Source: Streptomyces sp. WM6378 (lineage in GTDB: Bacteria; Actinomycetota; Actinomycetes; Streptomycetales; Streptomycetaceae). From it: DNA of 64,000 nucleotides. Location: contig NZ_LGDD01000144.1 in the NCBI RefSeq assembly GCF_001279695.1, positions 1 to 64,000 of the forward strand, in the 5' to 3' direction. The translations under genes were made by a program, and so were the position numbers. The stretch's first letter is position 1; the number at the start of each line of letters is the position of its first letter. The notes under the pieces were generated by a model that saw nothing but the letters and a program-made list of their open reading frames with translations, was not told where the DNA came from and ran no database searches. Below, in pieces: positions 43,877 to 52,998 of this stretch.

Positions 43877-45070
43877 GTGCAGCCAGCAAATGAAACACCC
43901 GAGCGGACATCCGGCCGCCTTCATCGGGCCCGCGTCCTCTACCGCAACGTCTCGAAGCGGAAATTGGGCTGGCTGCTCCTCAAGGACACCGTCAACTCCT
44001 GCGTCGAGTACCGCATCCTGGGCCTGGCCGCCGAGGCCGCGTTCTTCACGCTCCTCTCGCTGCCCCCGCTGCTGCTCAGTGTCATCGCGCTGCTCGGCTA
44101 CGTGGACGGCTGGACCAGCACCCACACCGTCGCCAGCATCGAGCAGAACATCCTGAACGCGGCCGGAACCGTACTGTCCGACCGGGGTGTGCACGAGTTC
44201 GCCCAGCCGCTCCTCGAAGACGTCACCAAGGGCAAACGCCCGGACATCGTCTCCATCGGCTTCGCCATCGCCCTGTGGTCGGGGTCGCGCGCGGTCAACG
44301 TCTTCATCGACACCATCACCGTGATGTACGGGCTCGACGGGCACCGCGGCATCGTCAAGACCCGGCTGCTCTCGCTGCTCCTGTACATCGTCGCGCTCCT
44401 GATCGGCGCGGTCGTGCTGCCGCTCGCGGTGGTCGGCCCGGACCGGGTGGTGGAGCTGGTCCCCTGGGGCACGAACGTGATCAGCTTCCTGTACTGGCCG
44501 ACGATGATCCTGCTGTCCATCGCGTTCCTGACCACCCTCTTCCACGTCTCGGTGCCGGTCCGCTCGCCGTGGATCGAGGACGTGCCGGGCGCCCTGGTGG
44601 CCCTCGCGATGTGGGTGCTCGGCTCGTTCCTGCTGCGGATCTACCTGACCAGCACGGTCGAGGGCCCCACCATCTACGGCTCGCTCGCGGCGCCCATCGC
44701 GGTGCTGCTGTGGATCGGCATCTCGGCGTTCGCGGTCCTTGTCGGCGCGGCCGTCAACGCGGCCATCGACCGGGTCTGGCCGTCGGTGGCGACGGCCGCC
44801 GCCCGCGCGGCCAGCGACCGGGTGCGCACCGCGCAGGCCGCCCAGCTCGTGGCCCGGGCCCAGCCGGTCCAGCCGATGCTCTTCGACGACGGCGAGGACG
44901 GCGACGAGGCGGGCGACCCGGGGATGCCCTCCGAGTTCCCCGAGCGCTGGTCGAAGTTCCTGCCGCCGGACGACGTGAAGTCCCGCCTGCACACCACGAA
45001 GAAGCCCGAGGACAAGCCGCAGGAGAAGCCCTCGCGCGACCACGAGAAGTCCCCGCGCGACCACGACTGA
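43877..45070 (+). CDS. YihY/virulence factor BrkB family membrane protein
   Basis: A 397-residue membrane protein with about six helices: FFTLLSLPPLLLSVIALLGYV, IVSIGFAIALWSGSRAVNVFIDTI, LLSLLLYIVALLIGAVVLPLAVV, FLYWPTMILLSIAFLTTLF, ALVALAMWVLGSFLLRIYL, and IAVLLWIGISAFAVLVGAAVNAAID. YGSLAAPIAVLLWIG is the family hallmark. A charged, disordered C-terminal tail of about 90 residues ends in repeated lysine/aspartate/histidine runs. The function of YihY proteins is unsettled. GTG 43877 is leaderless with TACGGT 6 bp upstream. Confidence 0.9.
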   Translation: MQPANETPERTSGRLHRARVLYRNVSKRKLGWLLLKDTVNSCVEYRILGLAAEAAFFTLLSLPPLLLSVIALLGYVDGWTSTHTVASIEQNILNAAGTVLSDRGVHEFAQPLLEDVTKGKRPDIVSIGFAIALWSGSRAVNVFIDTITVMYGLDGHRGIVKTRLLSLLLYIVALLIGAVVLPLAVVGPDRVVELVPWGTNVISFLYWPTMILLSIAFLTTLFHVSVPVRSPWIEDVPGALVALAMWVLGSFLLRIYLTSTVEGPTIYGSLAAPIAVLLWIGISAFAVLVGAAVNAAIDRVWPSVATAAARAASDRVRTAQAAQLVARAQPVQPMLFDDGEDGDEAGDPGMPSEFPERWSKFLPPDDVKSRLHTTKKPEDKPQEKPSRDHEKSPRDHD

Positions 45071-45108
45071 CGGGCCGGCCGCCGGGAGGCCGGACTATCC
45101 TCGAAGGC

Positions 45109-45831
45109 ATGTACCGAGAGCGGCCCTCCCGGCTGTCCGGCGCCTTCGTGTGGACCCGGACCGTGGCCGGCGACGACGCGCGGCCCGTCCTTCCGGACGG
45201 CTGCATGGATCTGCTCTGGTGCGAGGGCCGCCTCCTGGTGGCGGGCCCCGACACCCACGCCCACGTGCCCGACGCGGCCCCCGGCACGCGCTACGCCGGG
45301 GTCCGCTTCGCCTCCGGCGCCGGCCCCGCAGTCCTCGGCGTCCCGGCGCACGAACTGCGCGACACCCGGGTCGACCTCGACGGGATCTGGCCCGGGGCCG
45401 AGGTGCGCTCGCTTGCCGAACGGGTCGGCGAGGCGGCCCACCCGGCCGCCGCCCTCGAAGCCGTGGCCCTTGCGAAGGCGCCCCGCCCGGACCCGCTGAC
45501 CCGCGCGGTGGCGGACCGCCTGGCCGCCGGGTGGAGCGTGCGGGCCACCGCCGCCGAGGTCGGCCTCGGCGCCCGCCAGCTGCACCGCCGCTGCCTCGAC
45601 GCCTTCGGCTACGGCCCCAAGACCCTGGCCCGCATCCTGCGCCTCCAGCGTGCCCTCGGCCTCGTACGCCAGGGCGTGCCGTACGCCGAGGCCGCGTTCG
45701 CCGCCGGCTGCGCCGACCAGGCCCACCTCGCCCGCGAGATGCGCTCGCTGGCCGGGATGACGCTGACCGACTACGCGAGCGCGGCGAACAACGAGACCTC
45801 CACGCCGTCCGGGTCGTGGACGACCGCATAG
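45109..45831 (+). CDS. AraC family transcriptional regulator
   Basis: A 240-residue regulator. The N-terminal half (RPVLPDGCMDLLWCEGRLLVAGPDT) matches the DUF6597-type input domain. The C-terminal half holds two HTH units: SVRATAAEVGLGARQLHRRCLDAFGYGPKTLARILRLQRAL and PYAEAAFAAGCADQAHLAREMRSLAGMTL. ATG 45109 has TATCCT (45096-45101) 7 bp upstream; GAAGGC is a weak alternative binding site. Its 3' end overlaps the convergent VOC gene by 61 bp, and the pair may be functionally linked. Confidence 0.9.
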   Translation: MYRERPSRLSGAFVWTRTVAGDDARPVLPDGCMDLLWCEGRLLVAGPDTHAHVPDAAPGTRYAGVRFASGAGPAVLGVPAHELRDTRVDLDGIWPGAEVRSLAERVGEAAHPAAALEAVALAKAPRPDPLTRAVADRLAAGWSVRATAAEVGLGARQLHRRCLDAFGYGPKTLARILRLQRALGLVRQGVPYAEAAFAAGCADQAHLAREMRSLAGMTLTDYASAANNETSTPSGSWTTA

Positions 45832-46163
45832 CGCTGCCCCCAGAAGGCGTCCCAGGGCTTGAGGTGGCCGTCGTACCCGGCCGCCATGAGCGCCTCGTAC
45901 GTCGCGTCGACCTCGGCGGGCGTGTCGCAGGCGAAGGCAAGGCCCGTACGGCCGCCGCCCTCGGGGCGCGTCCAGTCCGGGTCGAAGGAGCGGACGGTGT
46001 CCTCGGTGTCCCACAGGACCCGGGTGCCGCCGGGGAGCGTGCACTCCACATGCGGCTGGGTGTCCGCGTCGGCCGGAACGGCGAGGCCCAGGCGGCGGTA
46101 GAAGGCGAGCGATGCGGCCATGTCGGCCGCTACCAGGCCGATGGCGTCGAGTCGTGGAGTCAT
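45771..46163 (-). CDS. VOC family protein (glyoxalase-like)
   Basis: A 130-residue VOC-fold protein: AIGLVAADMAASLAFYRRLGL at the N terminus, FACDTPAEVDATYEALMAAGYDG in the middle, YAVVHDPDGVEVSLFAAL at the end. Metal ligands are not certain. ATG ends at 46163 with TACGGT (plus-strand 46170-46175) 6 bp upstream, so it is leaderless. It is convergent with and overlaps the AraC regulator gene. Regulator and VOC protein may form a small response module. Confidence 0.86.
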   Translation of the reverse strand: MTPRLDAIGLVAADMAASLAFYRRLGLAVPADADTQPHVECTLPGGTRVLWDTEDTVRSFDPDWTRPEGGGRTGLAFACDTPAEVDATYEALMAAGYDGHLKPWDAFWGQRYAVVHDPDGVEVSLFAALA

Positions 46164-46224
46164 GGCCTCACCGTAGGCAGCGGCCCCGACGGGGGTCTTG
46201 TACGAAACGGACACGCGGCGGCCG

Positions 46225-47703
46225 TCACAGGTCGTTGCCCGCGTACGACAGGTTGAAGCTCTTGTTGGCCAGGGGGAAGTCCGGGACGATCGTGTCCACC
46301 AGGGCGACCGGCAGGGCGGGCCAGTTGAAGAACGACGGGTCCACCGGCTTCACCCGGGTCAGCGTGCCGGCGGGCGTGAGCTCGACTCGTGTGGTGATCG
46401 CCCCGCGCCAGCCCTCCACGATGCCGGTTCCGCTCGACCCCGCGGGGCGCCTCGGCAGCGGCACCGTCATGTCGCCGGGCCGCAGCTCAGCCGCGAGCCG
46501 CGCCGCGAGTTCGAGGGAGGCCTGCGCCTCCTCGGCCCGCACCAGGAACCGGGCGAGTACATCGCCCGAGGCCTGCGTCGCGGGCACCCGCGGATGGCCC
46601 TCGGTGGTGAAGGGATGGCCGAACCGGGCGTCGGCGCTCAGGCCGCTCGCCCGCGCCACATAGCCCAGACACCCCAGGTCCCGCGCCGCCTGCGCGCTGA
46701 GCACGGCCGTGCCGGTGAACCGGTCGCGCACCGTCGCATGGCCGAGGGCGAGCTCCGTGATCTCCCCGAGGTCGACGGCGATCCGCGCCAGCTGCGCCGG
46801 GTCCGGCAGCGACGCCAGGCGGGCGCCGCCGGGCACGACCGCGCCGCGCAGCAGCCGGTGTCCCGTCGTCGCGTCGGCCAGCCGCAGCAACTGCTCGCGG
46901 ATGCGCAGTGCATGGGAGTGGAGGATGGAGTGGCCGACGTCGTTGCAGAGCGCGCCGAGATCGGCGACGTGGTTGTGCAACCGCTCCAGTTCGAGCAGCA
47001 GGGCCCGGGCACGGCGGGCCTCCTCGGACACCTCGACGCCGTACGCCTCTTCGACCGCGAGACAGTACGCGAGCCCGTGCCCGATCGCGGTGTCCCCGCT
47101 GACGCGCTCGGCGAGCCGCAGTCCGCCCGCCGCGTCCCGCCCCTCGAAGAGCTTCTCGATGCCCTTGTGCACGAACCACAGCCGCGCTTTGAGCCGGATG
47201 ATGGTCTCGCCGACCACCGAGAACCGGAAGTGCCCCGGCTCGATGAGCCCGGCGTGCACGGGACCCACCGGGATCTCGTACACCCCGTCCCCCTCGACCG
47301 CGAGGAACGGATAAGGACCCTCCTGCTCGCCGAACGGCGGCGCGGCTCCGGCGTCGGGCCGCATCGGGTACCAGCCGCGCGGCCAGTGGTAGTGGCGTAC
47401 GAGCCGGTGCGGGAGCGGGTGCTCGCGCGGCACCACGCCGTGCAGGTCCCGCATCTCGCGCTCGAACCGCCCTGCGGGAAAGGAGAGTTGGGCGAGGGTC
47501 GGGACCGATGGGTGGTCCGGGTCGAGGCGTACGTGGAGTTCGGTACGGGTGTCCGGCGGCCCCGAGACGAACAGGTACACCACGCGCACGGCGCCCTCGT
47601 CGTGGTGCGCCGCCACCAGCGCGAGCCGCTGCCCCGAGTCGAGCAACTTCCGTGCCTGGCAAGGGAGTTCGGGCGATCCGATCTCCTCGGTCCTGCGGTT
47701 CAT
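46225..47703 (-). CDS. Hydrogenase large subunit-like protein (HycE/HyfG, NuoCD-like) lacking Ni ligands
   Basis: A 492-residue fusion of a NuoC-like N terminus (PTLAQLSFPAGRFEREMRDLHGVVP) and a NuoD/NiFe-large-subunit-like remainder (HKGIEKLFEG, LERLHNHVADLGALCNDVGHS). Where NiFe enzymes have the first CxxC (RVCGICG...H), this protein reads ERVSGDTAIGH. The C-terminal DPCxxC position reads SYAGNDL. All four Ni-binding cysteines are therefore absent, so no hydrogenase chemistry is expected. It is the last gene of a six-gene operon, overlapping the preceding gene by ATGA. It corresponds in order to Rv0087 of M. tuberculosis. Confidence 0.87.
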   Translation of the reverse strand: MNRRTEEIGSPELPCQARKLLDSGQRLALVAAHHDEGAVRVVYLFVSGPPDTRTELHVRLDPDHPSVPTLAQLSFPAGRFEREMRDLHGVVPREHPLPHRLVRHYHWPRGWYPMRPDAGAAPPFGEQEGPYPFLAVEGDGVYEIPVGPVHAGLIEPGHFRFSVVGETIIRLKARLWFVHKGIEKLFEGRDAAGGLRLAERVSGDTAIGHGLAYCLAVEEAYGVEVSEEARRARALLLELERLHNHVADLGALCNDVGHSILHSHALRIREQLLRLADATTGHRLLRGAVVPGGARLASLPDPAQLARIAVDLGEITELALGHATVRDRFTGTAVLSAQAARDLGCLGYVARASGLSADARFGHPFTTEGHPRVPATQASGDVLARFLVRAEEAQASLELAARLAAELRPGDMTVPLPRRPAGSSGTGIVEGWRGAITTRVELTPAGTLTRVKPVDPSFFNWPALPVALVDTIVPDFPLANKSFNLSYAGNDL

Positions 47704-49313
47704 CGGGCGGCCCCCGCGGCGATGTCCGCGGCCGCGGTGAGCAGCGGCAGCAGTGGTTGTACGGTCAGGCCGAGCGCGGCGCAGCACAGCAGTCCGGCGC
47801 CCAGGGGCAGCCCGCGGGCCGCGCCGATCCGCACCGGCGCGGCGAGGTCCGCCGGGGCCGGGCCGAGCACCATCTTGGCGGTGCGGGCGGCGAGCGCCGC
47901 GAACGCGACGAGCGCGAGGAGCAGGCCGACGGCCAGCGGCCACCCCAGGCCGGCCGCGAACCCGGCGCGTGCCAGGCCGAGCTCGGAGGCGAACAGGGCG
48001 AACGGCGGCAGCCCGAGCAGCGCCACGACGGACAGCGCGAGCGCTCCGCCGAGTCCCGGCGAGAGCGCGACCAGCCCTCGGATCCGGCCGATCCGCGAGG
48101 TCCCGCGCAACTGGAGCAGTTGCCCGGACGCGCAGAACGCCACCGTCTTGGCGAGCCCGTGCCCGGCGATGTGCAGCAGTACGGCCGACAGGGCGAGCGG
48201 CCCGCCGAACGAGGCGCCCAGCGCGATGAGCCCCATGTGCTCCATGCTGGAATAGGCCAGCATGCGCTTGTAGTCGCGCTGCGCGAGCAGCAGCCCGGCC
48301 GCAAGCGCGAGGGTGAGCAGCGCGATCGCGGCGAGCAGCCCGCGCGCGAAGCCGGTGCCGAGCACCAGGTCCCCGATCACCTTGTAGCGCAGCACCGCGC
48401 AGAACGACACGGCGAGCAGCACCCCGGACATCAGCGCCGACACCGGAGAGGGCGCCTGGCTGTGCGCGTCCGGAAGCCAGGCGTGCAGCGGCACGAGCCC
48501 GGCCTTGGCGCCGTAGCCGAGCACGACGAGGGCGATGCCGAGCCGGGTGACGTTCGGGTCGAGGCTGCCCGCGTGGGCTACCAGGACCCGCCAGTCGAGC
48601 GCGCCAGTCTCGGGGATTCCCGCCCGGCGGGCGGCGTAGTAGACGAGCACGGTGCCGAGGAAGGCGAGCGCGATCCCCGCCGAGCAGATCACCACGTACT
48701 TCCAGGCCGCCTCGACGGAGGTACGGGTGCGGCGGTGGCCGACGAGGAACGCGGTCACCACGGTGGTCGCCTCCACCGCCACCCACAACACCCCCAGATT
48801 TCCGGCGAGTACGGCCAGGCACATCGCGGCGAGGAAGGCGTGCACCAGGAGGTGGTAGCGGTGCACGGTCCGGTCGGCGGCCCGCCCGGCCGCCCGCTCC
48901 CCGGCCAGGTGCGCGGGCCCCGCCGCGACGGCGAGGGCCGCCACGGCCCCCACGACGAGCAGCATCCACACGGTGAGCGCGTCGGCCCGCAACACCTCCC
49001 CGAAGGCCGACACGGGCCCGGTGCGCGGGACTCGGGCGGCGAGCGCCGCACCGCAGGCGAGCATCGCGGCGGGGGAGACGAGCCCCGCCCAGCCGCGGCT
49101 CCGCGTCGGTGTCGGTGGTTCGGGTGGGTGTGTGTCCAGCGGCACGGCTTCGGCGGGCCCGCCCGCCCCGACCGGTACGAGGACGTCGACCGGAGCGGTG
49201 CGGGCGGCCGGAATCCTGACCCGGATGTCGGCCCGCCGGGCACGCAGCGCATGCCCGGCACTGACGCTGAGCGGAGTCGCGACGGGGGCGACGAGCAGCA
49301 GGGTGGTCAGCAT
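47700..49313 (-). CDS. Proton-conducting membrane subunit (HyfF/HycQ, NuoN-like)
   Basis: A 537-residue antiporter-like membrane protein with about 14 helices. The transmembrane glutamate is in VLWVAVEATTVVTAFLVGHRRT, the lysine of the channel in GYGAKAGLVPLHAWLPDAHSQAPSPVSALMSG, and the second lysine/histidine helix in HIAGHGLAKTVAFCASG. These are the proton-path residues of complex I N/L/M subunits. ATG 49313 gives the standard N terminus. It overlaps the large subunit gene by four bases. A 109-bp gap containing a repeat separates it from the upstream gene. Confidence 0.9.
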   Translation of the reverse strand: MLTTLLLVAPVATPLSVSAGHALRARRADIRVRIPAARTAPVDVLVPVGAGGPAEAVPLDTHPPEPPTPTRSRGWAGLVSPAAMLACGAALAARVPRTGPVSAFGEVLRADALTVWMLLVVGAVAALAVAAGPAHLAGERAAGRAADRTVHRYHLLVHAFLAAMCLAVLAGNLGVLWVAVEATTVVTAFLVGHRRTRTSVEAAWKYVVICSAGIALAFLGTVLVYYAARRAGIPETGALDWRVLVAHAGSLDPNVTRLGIALVVLGYGAKAGLVPLHAWLPDAHSQAPSPVSALMSGVLLAVSFCAVLRYKVIGDLVLGTGFARGLLAAIALLTLALAAGLLLAQRDYKRMLAYSSMEHMGLIALGASFGGPLALSAVLLHIAGHGLAKTVAFCASGQLLQLRGTSRIGRIRGLVALSPGLGGALALSVVALLGLPPFALFASELGLARAGFAAGLGWPLAVGLLLALVAFAALAARTAKMVLGPAPADLAAPVRIGAARGLPLGAGLLCCAALGLTVQPLLPLLTAAADIAAGAAR

Positions 49314-49326
49314 GTGTGTGCCTCTC

Positions 49327-49421
49327 ATGGGGGCCGCTCCCCGGCCCTTCTGGCCCTGGGGGAGTTTGAGGAGCGGGGTCCGGGGCGGCGCCCCGGTCGA
49401 GGGAAGGGGCGGGGGTGGGGG
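49327..49421. repeat. Streptomyces-type intergenic repeat inside the operon
   Basis: GC-rich sequence with GGGGGAGTTTGAGGAG and GTCCGGGGCGGCGCCCCGG. The first core recurs in opposite orientation near 54078-54096, and the second part resembles 60500-60540. It fills the only sizeable gap of an otherwise overlapping six-gene operon. Confidence 0.6.
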
Positions 49422-49422
49422 C

Positions 49423-50088
49423 TCAGTCGTGAAGCTCTTGGAGGTCGTCGATCCGCGCCGCCGACCCGAAGACGTCCCGCATCCGCGTAGTGAGGATGTG
49501 CAGCACGAGCACCGCGAGCAACAGGTCGAAGGACACCCCGAGTTCGACGATCAGCGGCACCCCGGACGCCGCGAGGAACGCGATCGCCGTGATGCCGTTG
49601 TCTAGCAGCAGGAACCCGATGACCTGGGCGGCCGCGTGCCGCCGGGTGGCCAGGACGAAGAAGCCGATCAGGACGACCGCGAGGCCCACCGGCAGCGCCC
49701 GGGTGACCGGGTTCGGGTTCAGCGCCACCAGCGGCCGGGCCACCACGTACGCGAGCAGGGTGAGGGCGGCGGCGGTCAGGAGCGAGCCCGCCCCCTTGAC
49801 CAGGGGCTGTGTCTCCTCGGGGGCGCCGCCGCCCGCGAGGGCGCGGCGCAGCAGATAGGGGAGCGCCCCGGCCCGGAGCAGTCCGATGCCGACGGCCACC
49901 GAGACCAGGTCCCAGCGCGTCTCGTGCAGCCCGAGCAGCGCCGCGACGCCCGCGAGGGCCACCCCTTGCAGGGTGAACGCCCGCACTTCCGCGGCCAGTT
50001 CGCGCCGCCACAGCATGACCACCGCCGCGAGCAGGAAGGCCCCGCAGCACAGGTCGAGCAGTTTGGTGAACAGCGTGTCGCTCAGCAC
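49423..50088 (-). CDS. Hydrogenase-4 component E-like membrane protein (HyfE/HycP)
   Basis: A 221-residue membrane protein with about seven helices (CGAFLLAAVVMLW, GVALAGVAALLGLH, GSLLTAAALTLLAYVV, LPVGLAVVLIGFFVLATRR, IGFLLLDNGITAIAFLAASGVPLIVELGVSFDLLLAVLVLHIL). The final segment is the HyfE hallmark. It corresponds to Rv0085 in the M. tuberculosis cluster. GTG at 50088 begins four bases after the preceding gene's stop. Confidence 0.85.
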   Translation of the reverse strand: MLSDTLFTKLLDLCCGAFLLAAVVMLWRRELAAEVRAFTLQGVALAGVAALLGLHETRWDLVSVAVGIGLLRAGALPYLLRRALAGGGAPEETQPLVKGAGSLLTAAALTLLAYVVARPLVALNPNPVTRALPVGLAVVLIGFFVLATRRHAAAQVIGFLLLDNGITAIAFLAASGVPLIVELGVSFDLLLAVLVLHILTTRMRDVFGSAARIDDLQELHD

Positions 50089-50092
50089 CGGC

Positions 50093-51046
50093 TCACGCCC
50101 CGCTCAGGAAGTACGAAGCCGTCACCGCGAGCAGCGACAACAGGAAGGAACCGGCGAGGAGTTCGGGCACCCGGAAGAGCCGGAGCTTCGCCCAGAACAC
50201 CTCCGCCGCCGCGAGCGCGGCCCCGAGCAGCGCCACCTTGCCCGCGCACACCGCGAGGCCGATCACCAGCGCGCCCGCGGAGGCGGTAGTGGCGATGCCC
50301 CAGGGGGCGAACAGCGAGGCGAGCAGGCCGAGCAGCACGGTGAGCCGCATCTGGGCGCCGAGTTCGACGAGCGCCAGGTCGGGGCCCGCGTACTCCAGGA
50401 CCATCGCCTCGTGCACCATGGTCAGTTCGAGGTGGGTGGAGGGGTTGTCGACGGGCAGGCGTCCGGTCTCGGCGAGTACGGCCACCGCGAGGGCGGCCGT
50501 GGCGAGCAGCCCGGCGGGCGAGACGAGCCGGTCGGGGTCCAGGAGCGCGCCCGACACGATCGCGGGGAGGTTCGTCGAGCCGGTCGGCAGCGACAGGGCG
50601 AACACCGAGACCAGGATGGTCGGTTCGACGAGCGCGGCCAGCGTCATCTCGCGGGATGCGCCCATCCCGCCGAACGCCGTCCCGCTGTCGAGTCCGGCAA
50701 GGGCGAGCGTGACCGTGCCGAGGGCGAGCAGCGCCACCACCACGATCAGGTCCGAACTTCCGCTCACCACCGTGTCGGTCGAGGCCAGTGGTACGAGTGC
50801 GGCGACCACGGCGGTCGTCGCGACCAGGAGCACGGGGGCCGCGCGGAACGCCGGGCCCGTGCCGAGCGAGGTCACCGCCTCCTTGCGCAGGAGCTTGCGC
50901 AGATCCCGCCAGGGCTGGCCGACACCGGCCCCGGCCCGTCCCTCCAGCCTCGCCCGTACCTGTCGCATCAGCCCGTTGAGCAGCGGCGCACCGGCCGCGA
51001 CGCCGCCCACCTGCACGGCCACCGCGGCCGCTGAGATGACGCTCAC
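50093..51046 (-). CDS. Respiratory chain complex I subunit 1-like protein (HyfC/HycD, NuoH-like)
   Basis: A 317-residue membrane anchor subunit with eight or so helices. PLLNGLMRQVRARLEGRAGAGVGQPWRDLRKLLRKE is the standard N-terminal loop of the HycD/NuoH family. AETGRLPVDNPSTHLELTMVHEAMVLEYAGPDLALVE contains the conserved acidic residues near the quinone/coupling site, and KLRLFRVPEL is at the end. GTG 51046 overlaps the preceding gene's stop by four bases. It corresponds to Rv0084. Confidence 0.92.
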   Translation of the reverse strand: MSVISAAAVAVQVGGVAAGAPLLNGLMRQVRARLEGRAGAGVGQPWRDLRKLLRKEAVTSLGTGPAFRAAPVLLVATTAVVAALVPLASTDTVVSGSSDLIVVVALLALGTVTLALAGLDSGTAFGGMGASREMTLAALVEPTILVSVFALSLPTGSTNLPAIVSGALLDPDRLVSPAGLLATAALAVAVLAETGRLPVDNPSTHLELTMVHEAMVLEYAGPDLALVELGAQMRLTVLLGLLASLFAPWGIATTASAGALVIGLAVCAGKVALLGAALAAAEVFWAKLRLFRVPELLAGSFLLSLLAVTASYFLSGA

Positions 51047-52998
51047 CAGCCCACCGCCAGGACGAGGAGCAGCGAGACCAGGCCGAAGAAGCCGTAGCCG
51101 AGATAGAGGTGGATCGACCCGGTGGCCAGGCGCCGCGCGGACTGCCCGGCGGCGGACAGCCCTGCGAGGACCGGACGGTAGAGCCGGTGCTCGATCCGGT
51201 CGGGCACCCGGTGTCGGAACCGCACCCGCTCCTCCAGATAGGCGAATTCCCGTACGGGCGTGACGCTGACGTCCTGCTCGGGCGCGAGCACCTGCTGGAA
51301 GACCCGTTGCAGCGGCTCGGCGAACGACGTCGCCGTGTACGTCATCCGGGCCGTCGGCGCGCCGCCCCCGCAGTCCCACAGCCTGGCGCCGGTGCGCCGG
51401 GGCCGCCGTGCCAGCAGGCGTACGAGGGCGGCCGTGCCCAGCGCGGCAAGCGTCAGGGCCACGGCGATCCACAGCGGGGCGAGCGCCCCGGAGAAGGTCC
51501 GCAGCCGCACCCCGGCGCCCCCGCCGACCGTCGGCTCGGCGCCCGCGACCGCCACGACCCGGTCGAGCGCGGGGCCCAACTCCCCTGGAAACAGGGCGAG
51601 TCCGATACAGGCGAGGGCGAGCAGCCCCATTCCGGCGAGCACCGCGGGCGGGCTCTCCCGGGCTTCGGCCGCCGCCTCGCCGCGCGGCCGGGCGAAGAAC
51701 CCGACGCCGAACGCCTTCACGAAGACGGCCGCCGAGAGCCCGGCGCTCAGCGCGATCACCGCGACCGCGAGCGGCAGCACCACGGCCGTCGCCATGCCCG
51801 GCACCGCGAGCCCGTGGATCAGCGACTGGAGCAGCAGCCACTCCCCGGCGAACCCGTTGCCGGGCGGCAGCGCCACCGCGCCGAGCGCGCCGACCGCGAA
51901 CAGCGCGGCCGTGACCGGCATCCGGGCGCGAAGCCCGCCCAGCATGTCCAGATCCCGTACGCCCGTCGCGCGAACCACTGAACCGGCCGCGCAGAACAAC
52001 AGGCCCTTGAAAGCGGAGTGGTTGACGAGGTGGAGCAGGGCCGCCGCGAGGGCGAGGCCGGCCAGGCGCCGGTCGCCGTCGGCCGCGAACAGGCCGCCCG
52101 CGCCGACCCCGATGAGCACCAGGCCCATGTTCTCGCTGGAGGAGTACGCGAGCAGCCGCTTCAGGTCGGGTGCCATCGCGGCCTGGAGGATGCCGTACAC
52201 GGCGGACACCCCGCCCGCGCCCATCAGCCCGAGCCACCACCAGGGCGAGCCCCCGCCGAGCAGGTCGAGCCCGAAACGGATGATCCCGTACACCCCGAGG
52301 TTGACCATCGTCGCGCTCATCAGCGCCGAGACGGGGTCGGGCGCTTCGGTGTAGGCGCGGGGCAGCCAGGCGTGCAGGGGGGCGATTCCGGCCTTCGAGG
52401 TGAACGCCACGGCGAGCAGCGCGAAGACCGTGCCGCGCCACGCCGGGCCCAACGAGCCTGCCGCGGCGCGCAGTTCGGGGAAGGTCTGGCCGCCGGCCAG
52501 TGCGGCGAACAGCGCGAGTCCGGCTAGCAGGGCCACGAAGCCGAGCTGGGTCAGCACCGCGTACCAGACCCCGGCCTCGCGCACCGCGCGCCTCCCCCAA
52601 GGTCTCGACTCCGCTCGACCAGGGAGGTGCCCCCATCGGTGCTCGCCGAGCACCAGGACCAGCGAGCCGACCGCCGTCAGCTCCCACAGGAGCAGGAACG
52701 TCGAGACGGAACCGGCGGCCGGGACGAGCACAAGCACCGCGCCGAACCCCGGAAGGACCCAGCTCGCGGTCCGCGACGCGCGCCCGTACCCGGCCGCGTA
52801 CACCGCGACCGCGAGCACCACCGCGCCCGCGACGGCCATGAACAGGCCCGACAGCGCGTCCACCGCCAGGCGCACCCCGCCGAGCGGAAGCAGCCAGGGC
52901 AGCTCCGCCGTCCAGTGCCCGCCGTCGAGCGCTGCCACGCCCGCGACGAGACCGGCGACTCCCACCCCGGCGGTCAGTGTGCCGCTGGCCGCGCTCAC
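51043..52998 (-). CDS. Proton-conducting membrane subunit (HyfB-like, NuoL/M-like)
   Basis: A 651-residue antiporter-like protein. LLLWELTAVGSLVLVLGEHR holds the channel glutamate, FTSKAGIAPLHAWLPRAYTEAPDPVSALMSATMVNLGVYGIIRFG the lysine, and HLVNHSAFKGLLFCAAGSV the histidine/lysine helix. The C terminus continues with extra helices and an amphipathic region (AEPLQRVFQQVLAPEQDVSV), as in HyfB. A palindromic repeat is embedded in frame between EHR and VREAG, adding about 15 residues in a loop. GTG 52998 overlaps the first gene's stop (GTGA). It corresponds to Rv0083. Confidence 0.9.
   Translation of the reverse strand: MSAASGTLTAGVGVAGLVAGVAALDGGHWTAELPWLLPLGGVRLAVDALSGLFMAVAGAVVLAVAVYAAGYGRASRTASWVLPGFGAVLVLVPAAGSVSTFLLLWELTAVGSLVLVLGEHRWGHLPGRAESRPWGRRAVREAGVWYAVLTQLGFVALLAGLALFAALAGGQTFPELRAAAGSLGPAWRGTVFALLAVAFTSKAGIAPLHAWLPRAYTEAPDPVSALMSATMVNLGVYGIIRFGLDLLGGGSPWWWLGLMGAGGVSAVYGILQAAMAPDLKRLLAYSSSENMGLVLIGVGAGGLFAADGDRRLAGLALAAALLHLVNHSAFKGLLFCAAGSVVRATGVRDLDMLGGLRARMPVTAALFAVGALGAVALPPGNGFAGEWLLLQSLIHGLAVPGMATAVVLPLAVAVIALSAGLSAAVFVKAFGVGFFARPRGEAAAEARESPPAVLAGMGLLALACIGLALFPGELGPALDRVVAVAGAEPTVGGGAGVRLRTFSGALAPLWIAVALTLAALGTAALVRLLARRPRRTGARLWDCGGGAPTARMTYTATSFAEPLQRVFQQVLAPEQDVSVTPVREFAYLEERVRFRHRVPDRIEHRLYRPVLAGLSAAGQSARRLATGSIHLYLGYGFFGLVSLLLVLAVGW
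52593..52636. repeat. Palindromic repeat unit within the HyfB-like coding sequence
   Basis: TCCCCCAAGGTCTCGACTCC then GCTCGACCAGGGAGGTGCCC and CCAT. Similar units are common in Streptomyces intergenic DNA (memory). A related unit occurs in reverse at 54820-54860. Here it is in frame and encodes part of a soluble loop. Confidence 0.65.

Noticed and set aside
46225..47703. Functional [NiFe] hydrogenase or formate hydrogenlyase large subunit
   Set aside because: All four Ni-binding cysteines are missing, so the name would mislead.
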